Assembly: GCA_900470095.1 (NCBI GenBank)
Contig: UBZM01000026.1
Coordinates: forward strand, 1 to 64,000
Direction: 5' to 3'
Source of the DNA: Hyphomicrobiales bacterium
Lineage (GTDB): Bacteria > Pseudomonadota > Alphaproteobacteria > Rhizobiales > Beijerinckiaceae
DNA: 64,000 nucleotides
The position numbers and the translations under genes are program-made. The notes beneath the pieces are model-generated. The model had not been told where the DNA came from and did not search any database. It saw only the letters and a program-made list of their open reading frames with translations. Each line of letters starts with the position of its first letter. Position 1 is the first letter of the stretch. Shown one piece after another: positions 63,707 through 64,000 of the stretch.

Positions 63707-64000
63707 GCGCGCTCACTGCGCCGGGCTTCTATCCCTTCACGATCGCTGCGCTGATCCTCGTCGGCATCGTCGCCATCGAGATTGTCGCGATGGTCGTTGG
63801 GATGTCGATCTCGTCGCTGGTGAATGACGGGCTCTCCGATCACGGCGTCCATAGCGAGCACGGCCCGCTCGACGCCTGGATGTCCTGGCTCAACCGGGGC
63901 GGCGTGCCGCTGCTCGTCCTGATCATGATTGGGCTGGCCTCATTCGCCATCGCCGGGTTCGCCATTCAGGGCCTGGCCCAGGCACTTCTTGCGCCGTTGC
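63703..64000 (+). CDS. YqiJ-like membrane protein (3' end outside window)
   Basis: About 99 residues visible. PGFYPFTIAALILVGIVAIE and a second hydrophobic run (VPLLVLIMIGLASFAIAGFA) mark membrane segments, with VVGMSISSLVNDGLSD between them; this is the N-terminus of YqiJ-type proteins that later carry an OB-like domain. Together with a PspA-family gene upstream it suggests the yqiJ-yqiK (flotillin-like) membrane-stress arrangement, with the flotillin gene expected beyond the edge. The ATG at 63703 overlaps the PspA stop. Confidence 0.75.
   Translation, partial: MSALTAPGFYPFTIAALILVGIVAIEIVAMVVGMSISSLVNDGLSDHGVHSEHGPLDAWMSWLNRGGVPLLVLIMIGLASFAIAGFAIQGLAQALLAPL

Overview
The window is GC-rich chromosomal DNA from an alphaproteobacterium of the Rhizobiales (Hyphomicrobiales). 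A Bosea- or Methylobacterium-like soil or plant-associated genus is my best guess. The supporting signs are the fdsGBA-fdhD-fdsD formate dehydrogenase operon, duplicated Ku with LigD, several promoters of the alphaproteobacterial general-stress type (GGAAC-N16/17-CGTT), an Omp25/31-type porin, a DUF1236 protein and a dispersed Rhizobiales-type palindromic repeat. I saw no tRNA or rRNA genes, CRISPR array, prophage or transposase.

Layout. 1-2059: AmpH-type penicillin-binding protein (cut by the window edge) and a LytTR regulator. 2204-9962: an Opp/Dpp-type ABC transporter operon with an embedded glycerophosphodiester phosphodiesterase (GDPD), an RpiR regulator, and a divergent second GDPD. A large palindromic operator lies between the regulator and the second GDPD. 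10229-12229: porin and diguanylate cyclase. 12538-20845: glycogen-debranching-like enzyme, glycosyltransferase, MFS and NRAMP-like transporters, alanine dehydrogenase and a DUF1989 protein. 21270-32352: a DNA-repair island with LigD, two convergent Ku genes, a second ligase whose catalytic lysine is replaced by alanine, small unknown proteins, a DUF1236 protein, a UvrD-like helicase and topoisomerase IB. 32425-36735: FAH hydrolase, a TauABC/SsuABC-type transporter and a GntR regulator. 36847-44325: small stress-type protein, KatE catalase, BenE-like transporter, MocR regulator, YggS-type PLP protein and an SDR. 44557-51824: three histidine kinases (two hybrid) and two small proteins. 52058-61021: LysR regulator, the fds operon and an oxalate/formate-type MFS carrier. 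61304-64000: ArsR regulator, CMD/AhpD-like protein, a PspA/IM30 protein with an extra N-terminal domain, and the start of a YqiJ-like membrane protein.

How it fits together. The strongest unifying signal is a set of six exact GGAAC-N16/17-CGTT promoters. They lie just upstream of ku1, ku2, the second ligase, the DUF1236 gene, katE and one hybrid kinase, and near-matches precede several of the small unknown genes. This suggests a general-stress (EcfG/RpoE2-type sigma factor) regulon that combines end-joining repair, peroxide defence and sensing. Separately, the RpiR / Opp-type transporter / double GDPD cluster resembles the agrocinopine (acc) system of Agrobacterium and may import and cleave a sugar or glycerol phosphodiester.

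Assignments come from reading the translations and motifs; no database search was run.
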